Part shown: positions 15,382-21,879 of the stretch, piece after piece | Position numbering within the stretch: position 1 is the stretch's first letter | Layout of the letters: the number at the start of each line of letters is the position of its first letter | Origin: a virus | Reading direction: 5' to 3' (one strand) | DNA: 29,275 bases | Virus record (IMG/VR): IMGVR_UViG_3300037584_000749 | Span: 1 to 29,275 of that record | Made by a program: the position numbers and the translations under genes | The notes under the pieces: model-generated | Database searches by the model: none | The model's input: only the letters and a program-made list of their open reading frames with translations | What the model was told of the DNA's origin: nothing

Positions 15382-15833
15382 GCAAAAAATCTTTTAAAGA
15401 AAGTACAGTAGGAAAGATGCTATTAGGTGCAGCAAGTCTTATTAATCCGACATTAGGTAATGTGTTACAAGGTGTTACAAGTCCAAAAGAAGCTATTGCA
15501 GAAATAACAAAAGCTGAGGTTAGTCAGGATGATAAAATCAAGTTACAACAGCTAATATACGATCAACAAAATAAAGAGATACAATCTATTACTTCAAGGT
15601 GGCAGGCTGATACAATGTCTGATTCTTGGTTAAGTAAAAATGTACGTCCATTAGTATTAGTTTGGTGTATTTGTATATTTTCTTTAGCAGGTATATTAGA
15701 CAGTATAGAAAACATACCATTTCATATTAACGATACTTGGAATGATACTTTTGAAAAAGTAATGATGGCTGTTGTGTTAGCTTACTTTGGTGGAAGAACT
15801 ACAGAAAAAGCTACAAGTTTATTTAAGAAATAA
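15378..15833 (+). CDS. Holin (3TM GTA-holin-like)
   Basis: 151 residues. The layout fits the GTA_holin_3TM family (Pfam PF11351 as I recall): a short N-terminal hydrophobic segment (about 11-30), a helical linker ending SRWQADTMSDSWLSKNVRPL, then hydrophobic helices at about 91-108 (LVLVWCICIFSLAGI) and 125-139 (FEKVMMAVVLAYFGG), and a basic TTEKATSLFKK tail. The QAD...SDSWLSKNVRP motif is the most telling. It should make inner-membrane lesions that let the endolysin at 14698 reach the wall. Last gene of the lysis block. Confidence 0.8.
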   Translation: MSKKSFKESTVGKMLLGAASLINPTLGNVLQGVTSPKEAIAEITKAEVSQDDKIKLQQLIYDQQNKEIQSITSRWQADTMSDSWLSKNVRPLVLVWCICIFSLAGILDSIENIPFHINDTWNDTFEKVMMAVVLAYFGGRTTEKATSLFKK

Positions 15834-15944
15834 AAGGCGTATATATAATTAATATATATAATTCACAGAGTAAGTTGTTTAAGGGATGAGTATATATTAT
15901 ATATATATAGGCGAAGTTATATATTTTTTTTGTAATTTCAAATA
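15834..15944. other. AT-rich palindromic spacer between lysis and recombination genes
   Basis: The spacer contains TATATATA-ATTAA-TATATATA, a second TATATATTATATATATATA tract, and two partly similar segments beginning AGGCG (near 15835 and 15909). It ends with TAT8GTAATTT shortly before the next ATG, resembling the TA-T(n)-GTA elements elsewhere. It could hold a promoter, an easily melted origin, or an operator. No gene is seen. Confidence 0.4.
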
Positions 15945-16343
15945 ATGCCTAGAAAAACTTCAAGAAAAAATTTAGTTAAAAAATTAGATGCTGTATTTAG
16001 CGAATACATAAGGCGAAAATATGCAGACAAAAATGGCATAGTAAAATGCTATACTTGTAACAAAAAAGCATATTGGAAAGGTGAGGGTATGCAAAATGGA
16101 CACTTTATTTCAAGAAGATCAAGAATACTAAGATGGAGGGAAGATAATTGTAGGGTGCAATGTTATTCTTGTAACTGTATGAGATATGGACAAGCATATA
16201 TTTTTGGAGCTAATTTAAATAAAGAATATGGCTATAACATAGCTGAGGAATTGTTAATAGAAAGTAAGAAAATAATTAAACAATCTGATCAAGATTTATT
16301 AGATTTGATAGATGAATATAAAGAAAAAATAAATTTGTTATAG
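15945..16343 (+). CDS. ninG: NinG/Rap-like recombination nuclease
   Basis: 132 residues of the lambda NinG type, a structure-specific nuclease aiding phage recombination. It has paired cysteines CYTC (35-38) and CYSC (73-76) that should bind zinc, GHFISRRSRILRW (52-64) with the expected catalytic His, and DNCRVQCYSCN ending the HNH-like core. The N-terminus is basic (MPRKTSRKNLVKKL). The end is an acidic helix. It is a monocistronic unit: an AT-rich spacer lies before it and a strong terminator just after. Other recombination genes (SSB-like, RecE-like nuclease) lie downstream. Confidence 0.82.
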   Translation: MPRKTSRKNLVKKLDAVFSEYIRRKYADKNGIVKCYTCNKKAYWKGEGMQNGHFISRRSRILRWREDNCRVQCYSCNCMRYGQAYIFGANLNKEYGYNIAEELLIESKKIIKQSDQDLLDLIDEYKEKINLL

Positions 16344-16358
16344 TTTTTTTCCTTTGTT

Positions 16359-16392
16359 TTAAGAGGGGTTTACTTCGGTAAGCCTCTTTTTT
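16359..16392 (+). terminator. Intrinsic terminator with UUCG loop after ninG
   Basis: A stem of about 13 bp with G-U pairs, arms AAGAGGGGTTTAC and GTAAGCCTCTT around a TTCG tetraloop closed by C-G, followed by a run of T. It lies 15 bases after the ninG stop. Confidence 0.88.
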
Positions 16393-16417
16393 TATTAACA
16401 AAAGTTTGTATTTAAAA

Positions 16418-16426
16418 TATTTTTTG
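16418..16426 (+). promoter_or_regulatory. TATTTTTTG -7-like element before the SSB-like operon
   Basis: TA-T6-G, one base longer than TAnnTTTG, followed by TAGCTTTATAAAAA. It lies 22 bases before the ATG at 16449 and just after the ninG terminator, so an initiation site is expected here. A TTTG at 16405-16408 is too close to be a normal -33 box. Confidence 0.5.
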
Positions 16427-16448
16427 TAGCTTTATAAAAACAAAAACA

Positions 16449-16574
16449 ATGGAAACACCAAAAGACGAACTTATAGAATTGTATTATAGAAGAATACAGT
16501 CTATGGAGTTTAAGATTAATCAATTACAAACACAATTAAATAAAAACAATGAAAGGAAAAATCACACACATTAA
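16449..16574 (+). CDS. Small coiled-coil protein (41 aa)
   Basis: First ORF after the promoter-like element, with an A-rich leader. The product (METPKDELIELYYRRIQSME, then FKINQLQTQLNKNNER) is a single helix with heptad-like spacing, so it may dimerise. It overlaps the following gene by 26 bases. No known family; it may be a regulator or accessory of the SSB-like proteins. Confidence 0.55.
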   Translation: METPKDELIELYYRRIQSMEFKINQLQTQLNKNNERKNHTH

Positions 16575-16905
16575 TCCTAGAGGCGAATATTCAAACGCTT
16601 CAGGAGTATTTAACAAGTATCAAGTCAGATTTGATGATGGTAAAGAATTTCAGTTCTTAGCCAAAGGAGATTTTAAAAAGTCTGTCGGAGATACTGTCGA
16701 ATACAAAGTAACAAACGAGGAATACAAAACAGCAAAGCTAGAATATAATCCTTTACCTACAGTAAACAACGTAAGTAAAGATCAACTTATTATAAGACAA
16801 AGTATGGTAAAAGCAGCAGTAGATTTCCATAGAGGTAATCCGCAATCTGATATACATACAGTTATGGGAGATGCTCAAATATTAATCAATTTTGTAAACA
16901 AATAA
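16549..16905 (+). CDS. Predicted OB-fold DNA-binding protein (118 aa)
   Basis: Residues 1-65 alternate short strands (KGKITHINPRGEY, NKYQVRFDDGKEFQFLAKG, VGDTVEYKVTN) in a manner typical of OB folds. Residues about 78-118 are helical with QLIIRQSMVKAAVDFH and ILINFVNK; a similar IRQSxxKAAV...FV segment ends various phage and plasmid single-strand-binding accessory proteins. It precedes the DUF3127 SSB-like protein by three bases. A role in binding single-stranded DNA during replication or recombination is likely but inferred. Confidence 0.5.
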   Translation: MKGKITHINPRGEYSNASGVFNKYQVRFDDGKEFQFLAKGDFKKSVGDTVEYKVTNEEYKTAKLEYNPLPTVNNVSKDQLIIRQSMVKAAVDFHRGNPQSDIHTVMGDAQILINFVNK

Positions 16906-16908
16906 AAA

Positions 16909-17244
16909 ATGAATAAAATGTCAATAAAAGGAAAAGTAAAACAAATACAAGAAACAGAAACAAAAGGAAACTTTACATTCAGAAAATTAGTAATAGAAAC
17001 TAATGAAAAATATCCACAAGTAGTGTCATTAGATTTTACAGGTAACAATGTAGGATTATTAGATGCTTGGAAAGTAGGAGACAATGTTGAGGTTTATTAT
17101 AATGTAAGAGGAAGAGCTTGGGAAAACAAAGAGGGCAAAGTTCTTTATTTTACAACTCTTAACGGATGGAGTGTAAGAGAGTACAGAGAAGAAGTTGCGG
17201 TGGAGGCTCAGTCTCCAGACAGAGAAGATGATCTTCCATTCTAA
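16909..17244 (+). CDS. SSB-like protein (DUF3127 type) with acidic DDLPF tip
   Basis: 111 residues. The opening IKGKVKQIQETETKGNFTFR, then VIETNEKYPQVVSLDF, WKVGDNVEVYYNVRGR and FTTLNGWSVR, fits the DUF3127 family of OB-fold single-stranded-DNA-binding-like proteins common in Bacteroidota. The last residues DREDDLPF resemble the acidic tip of bacterial SSB (DDDIPF), which recruits repair and replication partners. ATG 16909 is given; an in-frame ATG at 16918 (MSIKGK) is equally possible. It ends its operon: an intrinsic terminator follows. Confidence 0.72.
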   Translation: MNKMSIKGKVKQIQETETKGNFTFRKLVIETNEKYPQVVSLDFTGNNVGLLDAWKVGDNVEVYYNVRGRAWENKEGKVLYFTTLNGWSVREYREEVAVEAQSPDREDDLPF

Positions 17245-17261
17245 TTAACTATTTAAATATA

Positions 17262-17285
17262 GGGGGTTTCGTACCCCCTTTTTTT
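17262..17285 (+). terminator. Intrinsic terminator abutting the next start codon
   Basis: GGGGGT (17262-17267) and ACCCCC (17273-17278) with a TTCGT loop, then T7 to 17285. The ATG of the ATPase gene begins at the next base (17286). The T-tract thus replaces the usual A-rich leader of that gene. Confidence 0.85.
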
Positions 17286-18194
17286 ATGCTTATAAACTAC
17301 GATGAACATATAGACAAACTAAACGACTTTAGAAAAGGTAAAGTCAAAGAGGCATTAAAGCTAGGTAATAAAGAACTAGATGCTTCATTCCGCTTTGTTG
17401 CTGGTAATATGAATTTTATTCTCGGACATAACAACGTTGGTAAAACACACTTTACATTTTATCTAATGTTACTCTATTCAATTAAACATAAAATTAAATG
17501 GTTAGTATTTAGTTCTGAAAACGATCCTGTACAGCTCATAAAAAAACTTATTGAATTTTTAGAAGGCAAACCAATAAACAAAATAGAAGAATCAGATTAC
17601 GAAAAATCAAGAGATTTTGTATATAATCATTTTAAGTTTGTTGACATAAACAGACAGTACACTTATAAAGAATTATTAGACTTAGCTAAAAACATTAAAG
17701 AGGCTTGGAATTATGACGGGCTATTAATTGATCCTATAAACTCACTAAGAAAAGATTTAAGAAATACAAATGGTTATGAATACAGCTATGAGTGCTTAAC
17801 TGAGATTCGGTTATTCTGTAAAAAATATAACGTATCAACTTGGATATGTTGCCACGCAGTTACAAATGCTTTAAGAACTAGATATAGTGCAAATCACGAG
17901 TTCGGCGGACAAATAATGCCTCCTACTATTGGAGATGCTGAAGGAGGAGCCGTAAATGGAAATAGGTGTGATGACTTCTTAATTATACATAGAATGATAG
18001 CTTCACCAGATTCTTGGATGTATACGAGAATGTATGTAGCTAAGGTTAAGGAAATGTCGTTAGGATATAAACCAACAAGCCACGAATCACCAATACTATT
18101 TAAGTCAATACTTAATAACGTAGGCTTTGAAATAGGTGGTACAAATTTAATAAAGTATAGAACTAAAAAACAATTAACAATTGACAACTCTTGA
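17286..18194 (+). CDS. DnaB/RecA-type replicative ATPase
   Basis: 302 residues. A RecA-fold motor with Walker A GHNNVGKT (47-54) and Walker B GLLIDP (145-150); WLVFSSENDP near 72-81 is the strand and glutamate region after the P-loop in DnaB-like and KaiC-like ATPases, and STWICCHAV is the sensor strand. It lacks the long N-terminal DnaB domain, so it is a helicase core or a related recombinase/loader. The closest picture I recall is the DnaB-like ATPase of Bacteroidota phages, with motif GHxNVGKT and EGGxxxNRxDDFLxIHR as seen near 218-232. It probably unwinds DNA or handles filaments with the SSB-like proteins. No polymerase or primase accompanies it. The start directly follows a terminator T-tract. 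Confidence 0.75.
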   Translation: MLINYDEHIDKLNDFRKGKVKEALKLGNKELDASFRFVAGNMNFILGHNNVGKTHFTFYLMLLYSIKHKIKWLVFSSENDPVQLIKKLIEFLEGKPINKIEESDYEKSRDFVYNHFKFVDINRQYTYKELLDLAKNIKEAWNYDGLLIDPINSLRKDLRNTNGYEYSYECLTEIRLFCKKYNVSTWICCHAVTNALRTRYSANHEFGGQIMPPTIGDAEGGAVNGNRCDDFLIIHRMIASPDSWMYTRMYVAKVKEMSLGYKPTSHESPILFKSILNNVGFEIGGTNLIKYRTKKQLTIDNS

Positions 18195-18672
18195 GAAATT
18201 AGCTAGTAAGCACAAAACCTGGATAAGGATTGTAAAGTCTTTTGGGTGCAAAGGTTATTTGTGTGAAGATGTCGTGCAGGAGGCTTATCTAAAAATCAAC
18301 ACTTTACTTGATAAAGGTTTAAATATAAATTATGAAGATGATATAAATTATTTTTATATGTATCGAACCTTAAAATCTTTGTTTTTAGATTTATGCAGAA
18401 AGGAATCTAAAATACAGAAAGTTAATGTTGAATATTTAGAAAAATTTACACAGCCAGAGCAAGAAACAAAACACAAAGATATAACAGGGAAAATGCGACA
18501 ACTAAACACCTTACTAGATAAAATGTTTTGGTATGATGCTAAAGTATTTAATTTAATTTCTGGGGGTATGTCGATTGCAGAATTATCAAAAAAGTCAGGG
18601 ATAAGTTATTATAGCCTGTATAATACTTACAAAAATACTAAGATGATAATTAAAAAAAATATAGAATGGTAG
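18181..18672 (+). CDS. Small sigma-70-like transcription factor
   Basis: 163 residues. Residues about 12-40 (WIRIVKSFGCKGYLCEDVVQ then EAYLKI) match the region 2 core of ECF-like sigma factors, where the E-D-x-V-Q-E motif binds RNA polymerase. Residues about 55-75 correspond to a shortened 2.3-2.4. Residues about 125-160 (ISGGMSIAELSKKSGISYYS followed by LYNTYKNTK) are a region 4 helix-turn-helix. TTG at 18181 is the only plausible start, because TAA lies two codons upstream and no ATG precedes the conserved region; it overlaps the ATPase gene end by 14 bases. Weak TTG initiation plus translational coupling would keep its level low. A role in late transcription is inferred. Confidence 0.72.
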   Translation: MTTLEKLASKHKTWIRIVKSFGCKGYLCEDVVQEAYLKINTLLDKGLNINYEDDINYFYMYRTLKSLFLDLCRKESKIQKVNVEYLEKFTQPEQETKHKDITGKMRQLNTLLDKMFWYDAKVFNLISGGMSIAELSKKSGISYYSLYNTYKNTKMIIKKNIEW

Positions 18673-19091
18673 AAGATTTTAAAAGAGATTTAGAAAGAGG
18701 TAAATTTCACGAAAGATATATCTTGAATAAAATACAAAACAAATATAGTAAAGCATATATAGTAGATGGATATTATAAAGAATATGACATTTATGTTCCT
18801 GAGTTAGATTTTGGTATAGAGGTTAAGTTTGATGAAAGATCAAGTCAAACTGGAAATATAATTATAGAAACAGAATCTAATAACACACCATCAGGAATAA
18901 GTACAACAAAAGCTAAATACTGGGTTATATATGATGGAGAACAATATAATTGGATTTTAACTGATAACATAAAAAAATGTATAGAAATTCATAATTGCAA
19001 AGAAAGAAAGTTTGTGTGTAGAGGAGATACAAAAACTAAAAAGGCTTATTTAATAAAACGATTTTTATTTTCAAAATATAAAGAATTATGA
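18666..19091 (+). CDS. PD-(D/E)XK nuclease, Holliday-junction-resolvase-like
   Basis: 141 residues. The core motif runs from Glu16 (FHERYILNKI) to YDIYVPELDFGIEVK with Asp41 and Glu52-x-Lys54, the signature of the PD-(D/E)XK fold. A following stretch (DERSSQTGNIIIETE, then SGISTTKAKYWVIYDG) is one I recall from phage nucleases of this type. Probable substrate is branched or recombining phage DNA; junction cleavage would help resolve replication products before packaging. It overlaps the sigma-like gene by seven bases and the next ORF by four. Confidence 0.68.
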   Translation: MVEDFKRDLERGKFHERYILNKIQNKYSKAYIVDGYYKEYDIYVPELDFGIEVKFDERSSQTGNIIIETESNNTPSGISTTKAKYWVIYDGEQYNWILTDNIKKCIEIHNCKERKFVCRGDTKTKKAYLIKRFLFSKYKEL

Positions 19092-19219
19092 GACTAGGAG
19101 ATTTAATAGAAAAGATTACAACGTTCACAGGAATCAAATGGATTGTAAAAAAAATATGGGGTGATGATTGTGGATGCGACAAACGAAAAGACAAAGCAAA
19201 CAAAGTAAAGCTATGGTAG
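19088..19219 (+). CDS. Small CGC-motif protein (43 aa)
   Basis: ATGA overlap with the nuclease stop. It starts MRLGDLIEKITTFTGIKWIV and contains DDCGCDKRKDKANK near the end. I recall this LGDLIE...TG...CGCDKRK layout as a recurrent small protein in Bacteroidota phages, unassigned. The CGC plus basic stretch may bind metal or nucleic acid. It overlaps the following ORF start by seven bases. Confidence 0.6.
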   Translation: MRLGDLIEKITTFTGIKWIVKKIWGDDCGCDKRKDKANKVKLW

Positions 19220-19413
19220 AAAAAGATAAAAAAGAATGGAAAAAATTCTTAAATAGAAAAAAGCAAAGTGAATTAAATAGACAACAAATAAAACTGGTTG
19301 CTAGTTTACACTCTAAACTCTTTTCTCATAAGTATGAAGAACCTTGCACTTGCAATGGCAAAGTTTACAAAAGATGGATAGAAGATATAAATAAAATATA
19401 TGAGTCTAAGTAA
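19213..19413 (+). CDS. Small basic protein with CTC motif (66 aa)
   Basis: ATG 19213 (MVEKDKKEWKKFLNRKKQ) is preferred; a TTG-type start further upstream would duplicate the region of the previous gene in another frame. The rest reads VASLHSKLFSHKYEEPCTC then NGKVYKRWIEDINKIYE. The HKY..PCTCN.K.Y..WI pattern resembles conserved small proteins of phage replication regions, without known function. It is very basic in the first third. It overlaps the next gene by 14 bases. Confidence 0.55.
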   Translation: MVEKDKKEWKKFLNRKKQSELNRQQIKLVASLHSKLFSHKYEEPCTCNGKVYKRWIEDINKIYESK

Positions 19414-19816
19414 AGTACATAAGTTTGAGCAATCAATAGTAAGTCTGTTAAATCTGCAAGGATGGCATTTAGAGTGGTGTGGTGGTGGTTATGAGCATTT
19501 TGATTGTATAGGTACAAGCCCTAAAGGCAAGTCAGTTGTAATGGAAATTAAATGGAGAAAAAAACATTATGACAAAAAAATGATAGAAAAATATAAATTT
19601 GATAAACTTTTAGCTGAGGATGCAGAGGCTTTATACTTTGTAGCTGATCCTAAAGGACATTATATATTTTGGCTAAATGATTTAGCTAAACAAGAAACTG
19701 TAGAGTTGTATTGTCCAGATACGACTTTATGGACTAAGAAACGAAACAACAAAGAGTGCTACTTACTGGATGAAAGAGACGCTCATAAAATACACATTAA
19801 TTATGCCACTTCCTAA
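19400..19816 (+). CDS. Predicted PD-(D/E)XK-type nuclease (138 aa)
   Basis: A second short nuclease-like protein in the same operon. Asp35 in YEHFDCIG and Glu49-x-Lys51 in SVVMEIKWR give the D-(x)n-E-x-K pattern, followed by KYKFDKLLAEDAEALYFVAD and FWLNDL. The layout resembles small endonuclease-like folds in which D/E-x-K residues bind Mg ions. Catalytic activity is not proven. It may work with the resolvase-like nuclease at 18666. It overlaps both neighbours by 14 bases. Confidence 0.55.
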   Translation: MSLSKVHKFEQSIVSLLNLQGWHLEWCGGGYEHFDCIGTSPKGKSVVMEIKWRKKHYDKKMIEKYKFDKLLAEDAEALYFVADPKGHYIFWLNDLAKQETVELYCPDTTLWTKKRNNKECYLLDERDAHKIHINYATS

Positions 19817-19943
19817 ACCTAAAAAATACGAATCAAGAAAAGACTTTATGCAACGCTGTATGAACAACAAAGTAATGGTTGACGAATATAAAGATGCAAA
19901 CCAAAGAATTGCAGTTTGTTCATCTATTTTTAAGAAAAAGTAA
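19803..19943 (+). CDS. Small conserved phage-type protein (46 aa)
   Basis: Begins inside the end of the preceding gene (overlap of 14 bases). The product MPLPKPKKYESRKDFMQRCM with QRIAVCSSIFKKK at its end matches a small family I recall across many phages (P.P...E....F..RCM....M..E..D..QR.AVC...W), often near portal or protease genes and of unknown function. Two cysteines are conserved in that pattern. It is the last gene of this operon; a promoter-like element follows. Confidence 0.6.
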   Translation: MPLPKPKKYESRKDFMQRCMNNKVMVDEYKDANQRIAVCSSIFKKK

Positions 19944-19962
19944 TTAACATTTGTTTATATTG

Positions 19963-19972
19963 TATTTTTTTG
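19963..19972 (+). promoter_or_regulatory. TA-T7-GTATATTAG promoter-like element
   Basis: TATTTTTTTG followed by TATATTAG, about 30 bases before the ATG at 20002, in a 58-base spacer. It resembles the elements at 16418 and 12560 (T-run, G, TA). A TTTG lies at 19950-19953. Confidence 0.45.
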
Positions 19973-20001
19973 TATATTAGCAGTAAATAAAACTAATAAT
20001 T

Positions 20002-20151
20002 ATGAAAAAAGTATTAATAGACAGATTAGAAATCCTAGATGATTTAGTTGTAACAGGGACTTTTAAATGGAGATCAGAGATTGATCCTAGTTGGAAACCT
20101 ATGGTTTGGAATGAAACCTTTGAATGTTGGACAAAGAATTATTGTGGGTAA
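20002..20151 (+). CDS. Small hypothetical protein (49 aa)
   Basis: First ORF after the promoter-like element, with an A-rich leader (ATGAAAAAAGTATT). The product has MKKVLIDRLEILDDLVVTGT, then aromatic residues (FKWRSEIDPSWKPMVW) and ends ECWTKNYCG. No known family. It overlaps the next gene by up to 41 bases depending on the start used there. Confidence 0.5.
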   Translation: MKKVLIDRLEILDDLVVTGTFKWRSEIDPSWKPMVWNETFECWTKNYCG

Positions 20152-20440
20152 AAAGATAAACAATCTTAAGGAACTAGAGATTTGGACTGATCTAAATTTT
20201 CTTTCTTCTATAATTAAAAGTAGAATAGATAAAAGAAAAACAAAGAATTTAGAGAAGATGTCTGAATCTATTGTGAGAGTTATTTATTACTTTCAAGAAT
20301 ACTCCAACAATATACGACTACATAAAAAAGCTCTTGGAGAATACAGACTTGCCAAAAACAGAGCAATAGAAAGAGCAAGAAAAGCAGAGAAACAAAACGA
20401 AAAACTTAAACTTAAAATAAAAAAATATGCCAATTTATAA
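20111..20440 (+). CDS. Coiled-coil protein, start uncertain
   Basis: From ATG 20111 the product is 109 residues (MKPLNVGQRIIVGKKINNL). A GTG at 20144 that overlaps the previous stop would be the better coupled start and gives 98 residues. The C-terminal half is a long basic coiled coil (GEYRLAKNRAIERARKAEKQ). The central part (EKMSESIVRVIYYFQEY) is helical. No catalytic motif is visible. The operon context (RecE-like nuclease, DnaA-domain protein) suggests a DNA-metabolism accessory; unassigned. Confidence 0.55.
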   Translation: MKPLNVGQRIIVGKKINNLKELEIWTDLNFLSSIIKSRIDKRKTKNLEKMSESIVRVIYYFQEYSNNIRLHKKALGEYRLAKNRAIERARKAEKQNEKLKLKIKKYANL

Positions 20441-20675
20441 CGAAATATTTGACAGCTATAGAGAAGAGGTAGATAAAATTCATAAAGCTATGAGGCTACT
20501 TGTTAAACACCGATATAAGATAATTGATTTAGAGAATCACCTTATACACAATGGTAATATTGACAAGGCAAGATCAAGAGCAATACAAGGAGAAGATTCT
20601 AAAAGAGCAAGATACGATAGAGTACCAAAACACTCACGAGTTTATCTAAGCACTAATGAAGAAAGTAAAGAATAA
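20427..20675 (+). CDS. Small basic helical protein (82 aa)
   Basis: Overlaps the coiled-coil gene by 14 bases. It has MRLLVKHRYKIIDLENHLIH and a strongly basic second half (KARSRAIQGEDSKRARYDRV). A RLLxKxxYxIIDLExxLI segment appears in other phage proteins I recall, without a function. Likely nucleic-acid-associated by charge only. The stop is two bases before the nuclease gene. Confidence 0.55.
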   Translation: MPIYNEIFDSYREEVDKIHKAMRLLVKHRYKIIDLENHLIHNGNIDKARSRAIQGEDSKRARYDRVPKHSRVYLSTNEESKE

Positions 20676-20677
20676 TT

Positions 20678-21442
20678 ATGATACAATTATTAAACGGAGA
20701 AACGTTTAGAGAGGATGAGATACTAGAGCTAATGAAAGATGATGAGTTCTACTATGGTTACTTAGGCAAAGCTGCACTCAGTTCCTCATCTATCAAACTA
20801 CTATTAGATAGTCCAAAGAAATACAAATACGTTACAGAATACGGATCACAAGAATCAAATGCTTTAGATGCAGGTTGGTTATTTCATACAGCAATACTTG
20901 AACCAGAAGTTTTTAGCTCACAAATATTTGTAGATGTGCAAAGCAAAAACACAAAGGCTTATAAACTAGCTAAAGAAGAACACGGAAAGGTTTTTACTAT
21001 GAAACAAAAAAGAGATGCAGAGAGATTAGCTGATGCCTTTCTAAGAAACGAACACGCCTTACAACTAATAACAGACTGCGAGTTTGAAGTTCCTGCAATA
21101 GGTATGGTGCAGGGTTATCCGTTTAGAGGCAAAGCAGATGTCTTAGGAAAAGGATTAGTAGATTTAAAAACAACAAGCGACTTAAAAGCATTTCCTTATG
21201 CTGCAAGAAAGTATGGATATGATGTACAAGTATATTTATACTCAGAACTATTTAACAAACCTTACGAGGAGTTTAAGTTTGCAGCTATAGACAAAGGATC
21301 ATTAGATATAGGTATCTATGATGTTAGTGAGGAGTTTTATTTACAAGGAAAAGCTAAAGTAACAAAAGCAATAGAAACATTTGAAACATTTTTTATTAAC
21401 GGAGCAGACTTGGATAGTTACTGCATTAAAGGGACATTATGA
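20678..21442 (+). CDS. Exodeoxyribonuclease VIII-like PD-(D/E)XK nuclease
   Basis: 254 residues, matching the PDDEXK family related to RecE/ExoVIII (Pfam PF12684 as I recall). Motifs in order: LSSSSIKLLLDSPKKYKY (35-52), ALDAGWLFHTAILEP (62-76, His70), a Glu-rich strand near 135 (CEFEVPAIG), YPFRGKADVLG with Asp154, VDLKT with Asp162 and Lys164, then YDVQVYLYSE (181-190) with the conserved Gln and Tyr. It should degrade one strand from double-strand ends, feeding recombination with the SSB-like proteins; no RecT-like annealase is recognised. Its stop overlaps the DnaA-domain gene by four bases. Confidence 0.8.
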   Translation: MIQLLNGETFREDEILELMKDDEFYYGYLGKAALSSSSIKLLLDSPKKYKYVTEYGSQESNALDAGWLFHTAILEPEVFSSQIFVDVQSKNTKAYKLAKEEHGKVFTMKQKRDAERLADAFLRNEHALQLITDCEFEVPAIGMVQGYPFRGKADVLGKGLVDLKTTSDLKAFPYAARKYGYDVQVYLYSELFNKPYEEFKFAAIDKGSLDIGIYDVSEEFYLQGKAKVTKAIETFETFFINGADLDSYCIKGTL

Positions 21443-21879
21443 GCGAGGCAAATAAAATAGCAAAAGACATTATTGATATATCACAAATAAATCTATTTTC
21501 TAATACAAGAAAAAGAGAATTTGTAGAGATAAGAAGTTTACTTACGTTTATGCTTAGACATCATTGCGATATGAAGTTTAAAGAGATAAAAGAATTTTAC
21601 GAATCTAATGGAAAGAATTATGATCACGCAACAGCAATACATAGTTTAAGATCATTTGAAATGAATAGGAGATACAATCCAAAGTTAGATAAGTATTTTG
21701 ATATAGTTCTTCTTAGAGTAAGAAACAAAACAAAATTAAGAAAAGCGCTATTAAACCACATAATAGACTACACTAAAGCAAAAGACTTAAAAAGACTTTT
21801 AAAAATAGTAGATAAATTACCCTTAAAAAATATAGATGGAAAAGAACAAACAAAAGAGAAAGCAGATACCCTTGTATAG
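21439..21879 (+). CDS. DnaA domain IV-like DNA-binding protein
   Basis: 146 residues. Residues about 20-80 read like the origin-binding helix-turn-helix of DnaA: REFVEIRSLLTFMLRHHCD corresponds to the R..E.V..R....YLxR helix, KFKEIKEFYESNGKNYDHAT to the loop and signature helix, and YDHATAIHSL (61-70) to the DnaA DHSTVxHA box. It lacks the AAA+ ATPase domain. It could be a replication initiator, an origin-marking factor that recruits host DnaB or the ATPase at 17286, or a repressor. The second half is basic and helical (KTKLRKALLNHI, KDLKRLLKIV). Confidence 0.7.
   Translation: MSEANKIAKDIIDISQINLFSNTRKREFVEIRSLLTFMLRHHCDMKFKEIKEFYESNGKNYDHATAIHSLRSFEMNRRYNPKLDKYFDIVLLRVRNKTKLRKALLNHIIDYTKAKDLKRLLKIVDKLPLKNIDGKEQTKEKADTLV

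Noticed and set aside
17894-18187. Antisense ORF opposite the ATPase gene end
   Set aside because: Lies fully within a conserved + strand gene and shows no recognisable domain; the same applies to the other - strand ORFs.
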